Of a stretch of DNA of 64,000 nucleotides, positions 36,465 through 49,703 are shown piece by piece. The position numbers were made by a program, and so were the translations under genes. This DNA is from Rallus limicola. Lineage: Eukaryota > Chordata > Aves > Gruiformes > Rallidae. How positions within the stretch are numbered: position 1 is the stretch's first letter; the number at the start of each line of letters is the position of its first letter. The DNA is taken from assembly GCA_022605955.1 (NCBI GenBank), contig JAKCOZ010000005.1, forward strand, positions 45,064,950-45,128,949. Reading direction: 5' to 3'. The notes under the pieces were generated by a model. That model was not told the DNA's origin and made no database searches. It worked only from the letters and a program-made list of their open reading frames with translations.

Positions 36465-39400
36465 ACATAATTATATGGTCTACTTATACAAATACAGAAT
36501 ATTCACATATTTTTGCCTATGTGTATCAATATAGAGTCCACACATATGCAAGGTTTATTTGTGATCTTCTTGCTTTGGAAAGGAAGGCAGAGAAGAATAC
36601 TCTGTCTTCTACCATTCCTCCTGGTAATATCTTCTTGTGTCTGTCTCAGAGTCACACACAAATATTTGCTAAGGCATTTTCCAATCAACATGAGATTTGA
36701 GCAATTCCATGACTCGTCACATCCTATATTTCATTATCTTCAGCAAAACATGCATTTCCTTGTTGGTATCATGGAAACACATCAGGGTTTTCATGTGACA
36801 CAGTTAAAATTCACAGTGCATTCTCAGAAAGTGCACCAGGCAAACATTTTAGGGTCTGGTGGTGTCCTATGGAGAAAGACCTGCAGAAATCACCAGGATA
36901 GAATGATGAATGGATTTTGGATTATATTGCAGTTGTAAAGTAACAGGAAGCTATCTAATAGATCTTCTACTGTTTAGTGAACAGGACTCACATTAGGTAA
37001 TGGCAGCAGAAAACATTAAAGACAATTGTATATGATGTAGTATTCGGTCAGATTCATTCACAGCATATAGTCACTTCCAAATGGCATTTTGCTGTTCTTT
37101 GTTCTGTAGCAGTGAATAATATTTCTAAACATTTTTAGGCTCTGTGACACCTTAATGGTATACAATAACAGTATGCCTCCCTCTTAGAAAAATGGATACT
37201 CTCATTTTTCTAAACATTGTGCCTTTACCTTTAACCATTTCCATTTAAATGCAAATTTCAATCATGTCCACCTCTCTGTATTCCAACAGAAACCCAGGGA
37301 AAAGACTATGCCTTAAATCCTCATTTCTCCATAAAGGGAGCTGTTTCCTCCAGGTGTGTCACTCTGTGTTATCTGTCTTCCTTTGCATTTTACACGTCAT
37401 CATGGTGGCAAGTTTACCTTGCAGAATTCAAAAATAAAAAGCAGTTGTGTTTTTGGTTGAAAACTTCTATTTTTTTATGTACTAAATGAAAATGGGCATT
37501 TGTAGTTATCTTTATTTCCTGTTAAATTTGCCTGATATAACCCACTGACATGGAAATTTCCCATTCAAAAGTCTTTGAATTATTGCCAGCATTTACAACT
37601 GTTTATCCACTCAAAAGTTTATAATTTCCTAAACAACTGTGGACAAATTAAGTGAATTTGTATCATAGGCATGGATTAATCTCATAATTACTGTTCCAGT
37701 TTAAAGGAAATAATTGAATTTCAGGGTTAAGGATAAAACGTGATGCTATGAAACATATGTGATACTGGTGTCGGTTTCCTGAGTGTCTGTTCTTCGTATG
37801 CAGCTTAGCAACACATTTGAGCAATTCATTAAGGTGTCTCTGCTCAGTGAGTCTTCAGAGAGAAAGTTACATTTGAATCTGGCGTGTAAAAAACACTCAG
37901 AAAACAGCCAACCAAAACAAAACATATCCCTTCCCCATCACCCCTCACACACACACAAAAAAACGTTTAAAAAATATAGATAGATAGATCCCACACCCTT
38001 TATCTGTTGTTAGTCCCTCTTGATTTACTTTTGACAAGAGAGGGCACTGTGATAACATTCTAAAGAGTGGACATATTTGTATACACTTGCCTCTGAGACA
38101 GAACGGAAGCCAGGGATTAACCCCTGAACCAATTACTTTACAATATAGCAACTGCTTCAACACAAAGCTCAGGGAGGGGGGGGAGACAATTTAACTAATT
38201 AGTGCAAGTCACAATGTTCTTTATGGGAATTACTCAGTTGGAAGAAAAAATGTTGAGTGGGCTCATAGGCAAGAGGATGTCTGCTTTAGAGTGTATTTAT
38301 TATTATTTCTCACTTTGAGTCAGCTTTTACTAGCTGAGAAATTTAGCTGAAGATACTTAATGGCTGCAGCCCTTCAAGAGAATTAGATATATTTGAAACG
38401 TTACATAGGTATACCATTTCAGCAAAAGCTTATTTTTAACCCTTTATTAAATGCAGCCATGTGCATATTATGCTATTAGGGGGTATCTAAACCCTCTTTA
38501 TGCAGATCAGAAATATATTGTGTCTGTCATTTTAAAATTAAGGATTAAATTTACTTTGCAAATAACTGTTTTCCATATTAACTAGGTGACAGTGATTTTG
38601 AGCACAATTTCTAACGTAGATAATAAATTAGGGACACCAGTTCTGAGGTGGTTGGGCTAGAGGAAGGAGGCAAAACACTTTAAGCACCTGCACTTTGAAA
38701 ACCAGATTATTTTTAATTGTTACAACATGGGTACCTGGAGCCACTTCTTAATTTCAGAATGACTTGCCTATGTAAATTCAAAACTGTATTGTTGATAGGG
38801 GCAGGACATTTGTCTCCTGCCTTGCTGCCATGTGTCTAGTATGTTCTTGGTTGAGAAGTGACTTCCTCTTCTGAAGGAAAGGAAAAGTTAGGGGAAGTTA
38901 TCTGCATTTAAAATATTAATAAATGTATTGCAAACCCTTAGATAGATTTGGTATTAATTTATTATGAAAGGCTTTTGGCCGCTTTTCTGGGTTGACACCA
39001 ATGATTTGCAAGTGATGCTTGGGAATTATTGTGTTAAAGAAATTTTACTTATATGTGTTGCTTGTAATACTGGCTTGGGGGAAAATCCTTGTTTGGTCAC
39101 TGCATGGCAGGTTGGGGAGTCCTGTGACTACCTTGGCTTTATTATTTGATCATGCAACCAGAGGTCTTGAAAACAGGGGAAGAGCTTCTTTCTTTTTTCC
39201 TAACAAAAGCTCTGAGGTTATTTCCCTTAGCTGTCAGTTCTCTCACCAAACTGGCAATCCTCCTGCTCTTAGAGAAAAGTTTTCGGTAAATGAAAAAAGA
39301 AAGTAATACTCTGAAAGCTTCAACTTTCTGACTCTTTATTGAAAAAACAAAAAATCTTTTTTTTCCTCCCAACTTTATAATTATGTTTGTTTCTTTTCAA

Positions 39401-40556
39401 TTCATGTAGGGTGGAGCAGAGGACTACATGACACTGATTAGCAGAATTTCTCCCACAGAAATGCGAAAACCTCAGTTGAGTCTATTTCTCCCTTGCATTT
39501 TCTTTTTCAGCTTTTGAGCTTGAAGGATATATTAGCTAATGGGGAGTTCCCTGCTCTCTATCTTAATCCAGAAACAGACAGATAAAATTAACAGACATTG
39601 CTTGAAGATTAGCTATCATTAGGTCTAGTTTTGACACTTGTGACTAATTGAAGGAAGACCAGGTACAACAGGAAATGAAGAATAATGAGTAATACGTATT
39701 TATAAGAGACTTGTTTCACCTTAAATCCAATATGAGCATGCTAGTGCTTAGATAAACTTTAGGGAGTTGAAGTCATACAGACCCTTACAGACACGCACGG
39801 ATTACTGTTAAAATGTATATATCCCAGATGGTAATTCTTTGACAAATATTTTTTTAAGTGACAACTGATAGTCCTTCTTGTTAACAAAATTATAATCCTT
39901 TTCTTTAGCCTGGTGGAAAAACTTGTTTCTTGGATACTTTTGTTTATTTTTGCATGTTGGCTTCCTTTGACTTACTTGAAAGGTAGGCAACTGCAGATAT
40001 GGATCTGAGTGTTTCAAAAGTTTGTGTTTCCACATGGGCCACTGCGAAAACAGGATGGAGTCATGGAGAGCCGAAATATTGCAAAACTGAAGCAGAAAAG
40101 GAAAGGGATTATAGATCCAGGCTCTGCTTACGTCTCATCTGTGCTTTCATCTCTCCAACAGTCATTGCACAGGTGTGCGTGACAGCTGAACTTATTTAAC
40201 CAAAGTGGAAGGCACACACATTGGCTTCCAGGACCTTGTGAGAATTGCACAAAAGAAGAGGGTAATAAATAAAATCCAAAGATGTATCATTCAATCTGGA
40301 ATTTGGTATTATGCTTGCTATATGCACAACTTTCAGGAAAGTGTATTTAAATGAATAAAGCACGGTCTAAAAATGATTCTAATTGAGAACAAGTAGAAAA
40401 AGGGAACTTCAGAAAACACGGGCACATATTTTGAAATACAATGAAAAAACTCATCATCATTAATGTCTGGCTTTTATGAACTGAGCCCATTTTCTTCAGG
40501 GATTCACCCTCTTTTTCTCCTTACCTCTATGATAAGATAATAATGCATGCATCACT
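36465..40556. other. Repeat-poor non-coding sequence
   Basis: A short GATA repeat lies at 37976-37989 and a C/A-rich patch at 37940-37960. No gene is recognised. The segment 38280-38600 is repeat-free and carries several ATTA and ATGCA motifs. Confidence 0.4.
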
Positions 40557-40600
40557 CTGTGTGTGTGTGTGTGTGTGAGTGAGTGTGTGGGGTGAATGTA
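40557..40600. repeat. (GT)n microsatellite
   Basis: About ten GT units are followed by GAGT-interrupted units. Confidence 0.9.
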
Positions 40601-43600
40601 TTTAAGCAACCAGTCTCTACTACATATTCACATGGAGACCATCTGCATTGTTGTAGCATCAAACTCCCTTCCCCTGCAAAATAAAACCAAACCAAGAAAA
40701 GCCTGACAATAAAACCTGTGAAAGCCTTTGGCCTTAAATTCACCTGAAGTCTGGTATGTGGTTGACTGGCTGGCTGAATTTTGTCATGAATAAGAGGTGC
40801 TGGCTTTCTTCCATAAATGATATGTAACTTTCCTGATCCACACATAAGGAGGCAAGTATACAAACTTGCCATTTAGACCCTAATCATTTTTGTATGGTTA
40901 TTTTCAGGCTTCCCATTTTCAAGTGTCATTGTCTAAAAATCTGTCATAGTTAGCAGTTACCTATGGACATGCTATAATGTCAATGAGTTTTGGTTTACTG
41001 CTTACTCTAAAGGATGAAAAGAGAGAAAACTATTACATGGGTAAAAGGTGAGCAGCCATGTCAGCAGCTATCCAAATTGCTGCAGCCACTCCTCAACCAG
41101 TGGGGCTCTGTGAGTTTATTCCAATGGAGAAGTTGCACCAGATAAGAGTTCGTGGACCATGATTAAGTATGCCAGACAGAAGAGGCTATCGCAATATTTT
41201 ATCATCTTAAAAGAGAATTTGACTTTTCAAAAATTAACCTGTTTTAAGATCATAAATTGTGCCAACCATTCATCTGCATGGGGGAATCACATCTGAAAAT
41301 TAAGTCCTGAAGTGTGATCCATCTGTTTTTGCTGTCAGGCTCAGCCCCAGGAACTACTAAGCAGTTGTTGTTGTTGCTGCTTTTTAATAGAGAAGGACAG
41401 TAATGCACAGCCTTCCAGATGTGTCCTGATCTTGTCTTGAGATGCACACACTTGACCTCAGGTTGACATTGAAAACCCATCTGAGGCCCAGCAGAATTGC
41501 AGTGCCCTTCATAAAAAGGAGAAAAAAGTTCTAAGGCTGAAGTGCTGGAAACTGTTCAGTAACCAGTACTTGTTCTCATGTCCTGAAGTCTAGTTATTGA
41601 GTGCTGAATCATGTGACAAGGATGTGTTGCATTATATCAGAAATGTGAAGATAAATCTTCTTCTTTCTCCAAAAGATTGGTAATTATTAACTCCATAAAA
41701 AAGAAGGGCGTTTTGCCATCACCTGTGGGTAGGAGTGAGCAGCAGATTATCCTCTGTCAGAGCATTTCTAATTTTAACTAGTGTGGGTATTCCTCAAATA
41801 CATGAAGAAAGGTAGTGAAACTGTGCATTGATATGACCCAGACAATGAGCCTCTGGACATACTGTAAGTGCTTATAATACAGACCCAATGCCATTCAATG
41901 TCTAAGCCATTTCAAACAACCATATTTAATGAGATTTGAGTCTACACTGCCTTGAACAGAACACTAATATAGCACAAGACACTGAACTACTCTCATGTCC
42001 CATTCACATTATACAAAGCGATGCGAGGTTGGGTCTAGATGACAAGTTGGCACTACGTTCCTATTCCTTAGAAATACCAGGTGCCATACTGAGAGGCAAA
42101 CAGCTTTACCTTTTGGAAACCAGAAGGTTTGTTTTCTTACCAGCTGCAGTGGACCTCTAGGGATAGCTCTGTAAACCACTCAAGTAAAGCTGATTTTTAT
42201 TGGAAAAGCACATAGAAAAAATAAAAGGGGAAATATTTCACATTGGAATATTTCTGATAACTGCAACTTTAAGAAGAAAGTTGACATGAAGGGCTGCCTT
42301 CATCATTAGAGAGCTGCATGGTACAAGCTGCCCTGCCTTAATCACAGCTGTCATGAGAAAAGGAAATAGATTCTTAGGGTCCAGATAGGATTTCTCCTTG
42401 GAAATGTCAGGAGTGATTGATGTAAGACACCAGTAAAAAGCTACTCACTAAACGTGTGTTGTCTACACTTTTGAATCCTGCCCCCCACCCCCCACCCGAT
42501 ATGGTGTTGTCATGATTTTAACAAGTCACAGGAAGAGTTAAGCTGTGCTTTCTGAATAAATTAGTACAGTCACAAAATGACACTTCTCTGACCTTTGCGA
42601 AAGGTGGGGAGTATAACGGTAAGACATACAGGGCTGTTAAACAATGTTGGGTTTTTTTTAACCACTCTGACAAAAGGTGCAAGCTCTTTAAAACAGTTTC
42701 CTAATGCACTTCAGCAAGAGAGCTAACTGACTGTCATAAGATGACATGCGTAACACAGAGATCTTGCTACACATTTTGATGCAAAGGAACACCCTGTTAG
42801 TTGAAAATCACTGCTAACTGGATTCAGATGTTAGAGATGAAGTACATGAAGCACTGTACATTTGGTAAAGCTTAAATATGCTTTAAAAAAAAAAGATCAT
42901 AAATCTTTAGCTGTGGCCTTTTATCAGCTCTTAATTCGTCATGGTATTTTAATTATTTTCAGTGTAAAAATTTTAATCCATATGTTAGGAAAGATGATGC
43001 TTATTTCTTGCTCCCTCCCTTGAAACACAGTTTTAAAAAGTTAGCAGGCCTGTGTGCACATGGATGTTTGAAAACTTGCAGTGGGCCACTTCAAAGGTCT
43101 CTCAGCTCCATGGTAGGCACACATTCAGAAAGTTGTACCTGTGCTGACTTTGGATGTCAAACATTCAAACCTTAAAAGTAATATAAATTTTTTTGGGTGG
43201 CTCCAGTTTTGACGGGACCTGACTTTCAGAGTGCTTGTTCTCGGCATTGCTGTAAGAAGTTGCATTTTAATTGTTTCAAGAGACATGCCCAAAAAAGATA
43301 AGTATACTATTTGTGGCTTTTGAAAATAGAGAGCAAACATGATTTCTTATGTGGTGGGAAACCACTTTCCTTCATTTTTTAATTTTTTTAGTGTTTTCAT
43401 TTTTTATTTTTTGTGGTTGTTGCCCTTTTAATCACCTTATTTTCAGGACTTACATGTGTGACGGCTGAGACATACACAAAATATGATCAAATTGGTACAT
43501 GAAGCTAAGGGAAGCAATAAGGTATTCTCAGTACTGCATGACTGCAGTTAAGTCATTTTGAAATCAATAATCCCCTCGCAATTCACTGTGCCACTTGACT

Positions 43601-46600
43601 GGACATACAGATGCAGATGCCCTTGTAAATGAGTTTACATCGCACTGTGCTTGTAGCCACATAATCTTTCTTCCCTTCTCAAGTCTGTCCCATTTTTCCT
43701 TGCTCCCGTTATGCATATGAAACTCAAATTAAGATTGCATGTAAAGTTGACTTGCTATTCCAGGTTATTTATTGGAAATGAAACTATATAAGCATACAAT
43801 ATATGGTTTGCTTAAAATTGATTTACCTAGCCTCTTCCGTAGTCCCAGGCAAATGCAATTGCTATAGAGCAGAGAACTGCATTGCGGGAGAAAAGAAATA
43901 GAAGAAAAATAAAGTATCAATAGACAATTTTATGGGGGACATCTATCTGTCAATAATGAGTATAATTAATCAAATATAAAAATTAGAAGCAAGACACTAA
44001 ATTTAAAATTGTCATGTTCCACTGGTTCTTTATCAGTGTTAGAAATTACATCCTTGCCATAAAACTGGGGCAATGTCCATATGATCCTTATGGAAACCAC
44101 GCTGTAGAGAGGAGAGAGAATCTGCATAGATGGAAAGAGAAGTAGATAGGAAAAATGGCCATGGCACATCACGGTTCCTAGCCTGCTTCTCTTGGGCACA
44201 TCTACGCCAAAAGTACAGAGTTTTCACAGGTACCTTAGGTAACACAACTGCTCTGGGTCAAGGATGTGGGAAAAACAGGCTACAGAAGGGCAGTACATTT
44301 GCTCATGTAAATGACCTGAAAAATGGCAGTGGGGATTCTCAGCCAAAGATGCATTTATTTTATTGTTAAATGCTATTTCCATTTTCTGTAGAAACAATGG
44401 ATTCTTATTACTCTAAGTTGGCACGACATAGTGTGAAAAATCAGATGCTGCTTCATGCAGACTGAGAAAGTCACACACGTTTTCACTCTGTCTAAATCTT
44501 TCATAAGAGCTCCAGTCTGGAGAGGAATCTACCAAACATCTTGTTTTTTTTTGCATTAAAAAATGTCTCTTTCATTATTTATTTGACAAAAGACAAAGGG
44601 AATGAGATCTACTGTCTACATTAATAAGCCATGTGTTTTCTCAACCTGCAGAGGTTTACCTGTTCACCTCATAGTCTATCACTAAATCCCCCACAGTTGT
44701 GTTGGGATATCTTCATGTTGCTGAGAAAAAAAAATCCATAGTTATCACCACAAATCCTATTATCCAATTCTAAAGCTCAAATATTTTTTTCACTGCCACA
44801 CACTGATAAAAAAAATACTGTCCTGGCTGTCACTTGTTCTAGATAGCTGTTATGGCCAATGTAACATTTGTGTTACGTCTGGTTGCATGGGCATTGCTGA
44901 GTCTGGCACAGTGCAAATAATCCCACTTTCCATGGAAAATTTGAAATAAAGAACACAGAACAACCAGAAATCTGCACTCCAATGAGAAAAAACTGGAGCA
45001 GACCTAGGGAGAGAAATCCAATTTCATGCCTGTATTTCAACATTCTGGAATTTGCTTCTTCCTCTCTCATCCATTTGCCCAGAAGTGTGCCAGAATTCTT
45101 TTTCCTACATGAATGTGCACATGCATCCTTCTCTCTTCCTTAGTTTTCTTCCCCTCCATCTGCTTTTCTCTTTTTCTCTCTCTAATCAGAATTAACGAGA
45201 GAGACCTCAAAAAGTTTCTGGTTAAAAATTTTTCAAATTACTGCTTCCATTAAATTATTTTTCTCTGACAAAACAATGGTTTTGGATGAAGGTATTTAGT
45301 ATTAGCATAAACTACAGTTAAAAAGTATAATTGTGAGAAACTCAAACTGAAGCAGAAAGTTCAAATTATATCATGTGTCCCTTTAGAGAAAAGCTATCCT
45401 AGCTGTCACATATGTGTAACTTTCAGTTAGTGTTTTGTGCTGAAATACTACAAAGCAATTATTTTTTTTAAACTTATTTGTTTCTGATGCCCAACTAAAG
45501 ATGTACATGATAGTGCTTTATTTTACTCTTCAGAGAGTTTAAAATCTATGAATATATCTCTGCTGGTGCATATGTGTCTGTATATATGACTGAAATGAGC
45601 AGATTTGCTTGACTTTATGAACTAGATGCCAGACCACATCTGAAGAACTGCTGAGCCTGCAAACTGCAGTACCACACTCCTCCTTCCATTCTCTCTCACT
45701 CTCTCTCTTCTGGCCCTTCAATATTTTTAACTAGTTCATGGCTAGAAGTTCAGAGAACAAACCAAATTGTCTTTACGTGTAAGCAATGTGGGGTTTGTGA
45801 CAGGTTTACTGGCTGGACTCCAAAACAAAGCTATCTATCTTTCTTGACTAAGTTACATTATATGGTCAGCATTTCAGAGATGTTCAGATTGAGGCTCAGG
45901 TCTGAAGAAGTTCTTGGCATGGGGAAATGGAGACCTTTGGAAAGTCTCCTGCAAAATATGACCATAATTGTATGTGTTAAGAAATCTGAATTATGACTCT
46001 GCATCACTTTTTCTTTACACCTCAGATACATTTCTGCTGTCAGTGGTCTTGCTATCAATTAGTTAGTGTTAGGATTTAATTACCACGATTAAAGTTAGGA
46101 TGGACTTTTTTTGGAGTATTTTTTCCTGATAGCTCACGTAAGTAAGAAGTCTTGATTTCCCCACATTTGTACAGTCCTTGTCAATCAGTCTCTGGCCCAC
46201 CGGTCCAAGACAGCATCCTGATTTTCTGAGACTGTCATCTGGCAACCTTAGTTGCTGTTTTTGCGTAAATCTGAGGGAAGAATGTGCTTGTTCAAAGGAA
46301 GACTTTAGCTCTGTCAGAAGCAGGCAGTGAGCTAAAGATTTGTTACTCCGTAACAAAAGGGGGCCACTGATTTGCAGACATGGCTCACACTGATGTCAAC
46401 GAAAGCTGCACATAGAGTTCAAGTGCACAGTGAGACCCTTCGCCTCTAATTCATCTCAGGGCTTTCCTTATTTCTGTATACCACTTTGAGCTGAATGAGA
46501 TTGGGATGGATTTTTAAAGATGTTGGCTGCAGATCCATGCTGACGAGAGGTGAGAAAATCCTTGCAGTTCCACGGACAAGTCGAAAACCTGCCTGAGCAA

Positions 46601-47603
46601 ACTGCCAGTTCAACTGTTCGCAAAGCAACCACAAACCAGGGAATTGCTGTGCACAACTGAGTGTCAAATACTCTCCTGGCGTGTTTTGGCATAATTTCAT
46701 TTGCTTCAGAGGAGGCATGCTGACTTGCATCAGCTAAAGATCTGGTTTTAAAGTGTGCATAACAATTTTGAAACCCCATCCTCAAATGTCACAGGTTTGG
46801 GTGGTAGGGATTTTTTTCTGTTTTCTCTGGGTTAACAGTTTAATTTCACTGGGGTGTTCCTATATTACTTTTCTTTTACTCAAAGGCTATAGACATGATG
46901 AAAATTGAGGGGCTGGGGCAAAGAACACTATGTTAAAGTATAATTTCAGAAGAAAAACACCACAATTCTGCACTGGGGAGTACAAAGTTTTATTAAAATA
47001 GCCAGTTTACATACTTAAAAAAGCATGATCTTTTCTGCTTTTAAATGTGTTTTTTATAGTGTTTTTATACTTTTTTTTATACTTAGTGCTTTGCAGACTA
47101 GTAAACAGTAGTCAGAGTTGTATTGCTGTTATATCAAATAAGGAAAACTGGAAATGTCCTCAAGAAGACACACAGCAGCAAGTGTGGAAAAATGGTAAGT
47201 AAGAGTGGAACCAGCTCTCGAGGTCTCTAGAGACCAGATCACAACTTACCTTGCGACAAAAATAATGCAAGTGAGTGTATGCCTCTACAATAGTGCCCTA
47301 GATAGGAAGGCATAAACAGGCTGTGCAATAGACTGTTCACCTCCTTGGTCAATGATACTGAGGCACTGGAGATGTTTTTGCTGTTTCGGTCATCCTGGAA
47401 CAAAGTGGGAAAGGCACAGGAATCCTGTTCTCGCACAACTCTTCAAGGGATTTCTGAAGTTTAAATTTCTCTTAAAACTCCATTTTCACCAGATACTAGT
47501 AGTCATGAGCTGGTAATACTAGCAGAGATGGCCAGGTATGAACGAACACTTATCCATCTTCTCACATTCAGAGAAAATTCCTCTGAGATAGTATTTGAAC
47601 TGT
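40601..47603. other. Repeat-poor non-coding sequence
   Basis: About 7 kb in which I identify no exon, RNA gene or transposon. Minor features are a C-rich tract of three runs at 42481-42497, a short (CT)n tract at 45691-45710, and T-rich text at 43370-43420 and 47050-47080. Paired minus-strand frames of about 100 codons at 46446-46785 overlap in different frames and have no domain. Confidence 0.4.
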
Positions 47604-47776
47604 TCAGTGTGGGTACGTGTAAGGGACTAGAAATATGCATTAATAATTGCCAACAGAACGGTCGTGTCCGTCCCCCCACACACACACACACTTTTTTCCT
47701 CTCATCTAACTAAACCTCATTACTTAACCACCACAGGCAAAGGCTTCCAAAGACCTAATGACTATTCAAAAGATAG

Positions 47777-47846
47777 ACATCAGGAGCCATTCACACACCA
47801 GGAGAACATTCCACTATCAGGAGAAACATCAGGAGCCATTCACACA
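47777..47846. repeat. Direct repeat, 49-bp period, in the family C LTR
   Basis: A 21-bp string starting acatcaggagcc occurs at 47777-47797 and 47826-47846 without mismatch. The intervening text carries further partial copies (accaggagaacatt, atcaggagaaacat). Repeats of this kind in U3 often mark enhancer duplications, but no factor site is claimed. Confidence 0.9.
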
Positions 47847-47937
47847 TCGGACATTCGGTCATCATTCCCATAAGCCAGGTGGAAGCTTGTGGAGATACAT
47901 AGGATGACTACAAAAGGAGAGCATTCTGCCATGGAAA

Positions 47938-47980
47938 AAGCAAGCAACATGAGAAGCAAGCAACATGAAAGGGAAGCAAC
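47938..47980. repeat. Short tandem motif AAGCAAGCAACATGA
   Basis: Two near-identical 15-bp units and a partial third (gggaagcaacgt) lie within the family C LTR. Confidence 0.8.
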
Positions 47981-48102
47981 GTAGAATGAACGAGGGACAT
48001 GGAGACAATGAGGGAACGCTCTGCCCTTCCATCGGACCTGGAGACACTGATGAATACCAGCAGACGGAATGGCGTAGCCTTGTGGTAGTAGATATAGACA
48101 AT

Positions 48103-48130
48103 CCCCTCCCCCACCCCCCCCTTCCACCCC
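48103..48130 (-). other. Minus-strand G-quadruplex motif in an LTR
   Basis: Cytosine runs of 4, 5, 8 and 4 are separated by 1, 1 and 5 bases on the plus strand, so the minus strand meets the quadruplex rule. It lies about 85 bp upstream of the AATAAA signal. Confidence 0.75.
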
Positions 48131-48213
48131 TGTCTCCCTCTCCTCCACTATACCACGCTATCTTTTCCACATTTTTTCCCGCCCCCCGCCTTTTTTCCTG
48201 CAAGTTTGTTCCA

Positions 48214-48219
48214 AATAAA
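48214..48219 (+). promoter_or_regulatory. Polyadenylation signal of the family C LTR
   Basis: A canonical AATAAA follows a C-rich region and is followed within 25-30 bases by T-rich text, the usual arrangement at an R/U5 boundary. Confidence 0.6.
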
Positions 48220-48305
48220 GCAACCTTAACCTTGACTCCTTTTCGAGTCTTAATTCTGTTCTCCGAGAATTTAACTGAGAACTTATCACAATCAAACACC
48301 TGACA

Positions 48306-49585
48306 ACTGTACATCACTCAGGGGTTAAGCCCAGCCGCCCCCAGCCACCCAGAGTGATCTGAGGTTCCGTTGGAATGCAAGGGGGTTTAATCCCTGCCAA
48401 ACTAAGTCTTGTCCAGGTTGTGGATCGTGACAGCACCATGCATCTTGGCAGGACTACATCAGCTATCTTTGGGGTTGGAGTGGCACAGACTTTTCACCCC
48501 AGGGCTCAGAGTGCATTAGTTTGTGCTCAGCTGATCTTCCTTCCCCCAGAGACAGTTGTCATCTCCTTTCTGCAAGCTACTCCTACAGTTCCCTTCATCT
48601 TGGCTTTCTAAAATATGCAGTATGCTTCTAAAAGAGATTTAGGTGTGTGGTTTATAGGGTCTGGAAAATTGGAATATTCTCTGCTGTCAATCCAGCACTG
48701 CTCACAAACACTGCATTCTCACTCAGGATCGTTAAAGACCGGAGCGGTCACCATAATTGAAAACAGTATCAGGCATTCAGGCTGAGCTGAGGGGCTGTTT
48801 TCCATGTTCATCACTGCTAAATTAGTTATGTTCTTACTGAGTCGGGAATGAAGACTTAAGGTTTTCAAAGTTTTCAGCATTAAGTTACAAGTCACTGTCC
48901 CGCACTGTGATTTTGGTTATGCCATTTAAACAGTCTTCGTGAGGGTATTTAAAAGGAGACCAGAGTGTGCATTTCCACAAAGCATTTCACATCCAATCCT
49001 TTTTTAGAGAAGGCTGAAGAAAAAAATAATTTTGGTAAAATGTTAGATCAATGTTTCAAATTGCACTGTTACAGAGCATGAGATATTTGTGTAGCAAATG
49101 TGTCCACCTACATTAAAGATTGTTTAAGATGTACAGTGGAATTGGAAACAAGAACCCATTGGTGCAACTCCCAGTCCGTATACTTGCAGGATTAATTCTG
49201 TTGTGAGCGATTCTATTCCATCTTTAATTTTCCCTGGAAGTTGCAAATAGGAGGATCAGTCACCTTCTTGACATAAACTGTTAAGATTTTTTTGCTTTTT
49301 TCATTAGCTGCCATATTAACAGAAATGAATGCATTCTAGCAGGATGTAGAATTATTCAGCCACATATGTGTGTTCCTCTTTCTCATTATATTACATTCTA
49401 ATTTTAAGTGATTTTCATTAATTTACTAACAAATTCTTTTTCTTATTTCAGATTGAGAGCAGAGATACCATTTTATAAGCACAGAAACCAGACAGGCATC
49501 CCGAACATTTCTTTGACATATTTTTGTGTATTTCTAAGTTGCTTTATCAGTCATTAAAGCTCAGCTTGCAGTACTTAACAATCTT
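48306..49585. other. Non-coding sequence
   Basis: Nothing coding is recognised. A T-rich stretch ending in cag near 49451 resembles a splice acceptor, but no open, conserved exon follows. Confidence 0.4.
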
Positions 49586-49703
49586 GGCCTTGATCCTATA
49601 AGCATGCATATGACTTGCTTTATGCATATAAGCACTCCCATTGAAATCAATATTCATCCACATTACATTAAGTACATGCATAAGTGTTTGCAGGATTGAG
49701 GCT
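49586..49703. mobile_element. Palindromic ancient element (MITE-like)
   Basis: The left end ggccttgatcct (49586-49597) faces the right end aggattgaggct (49692-49703). Inner arms (atgcatataagcac against agtacatgcataagtg) are also roughly complementary around a central cccattgaaatcaat. I recognise this organisation from a repeat that is abundant in turtles and crocodilians and present as old copies in birds. Its family name is not assigned. Confidence 0.65.

Larger units (their letters stand above)
47604..48305 (+). mobile_element. Probable solo LTR of an endogenous retrovirus (family C)
   Basis: The 3' part has typical R/U5 order: a C-rich U3-like tract, the signal AATAAA at 48214-48219, then T-rich text (ccttgactccttttcgagtc) and an end at acctgaca. 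A perfect 5-bp match, actgt, lies at 47599-47603 and 48306-48310 and could be the target duplication. However, the left terminus then begins TC rather than TG, so the left border is tentative. The U3-like portion contains direct repeats and a minus-strand G-quadruplex motif. No gag, pol or env sequence is nearby. I do not recognise the family. Confidence 0.6.

Noticed and set aside
36513..36938. 141-codon plus-strand open frame
   Set aside because: It overlaps other frames on both strands, and no family resemblance was seen.
42481..42497. C-rich tract as a minus-strand G-quadruplex
   Set aside because: Only three cytosine runs (6, 6, 3), and splitting a run of six leaves no loop base.
49430..49520. 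Pyrimidine tract plus cag as a splice acceptor with an exon following
   Set aside because: The downstream sequence shows no conserved reading frame or donor pairing that can be supported by eye.
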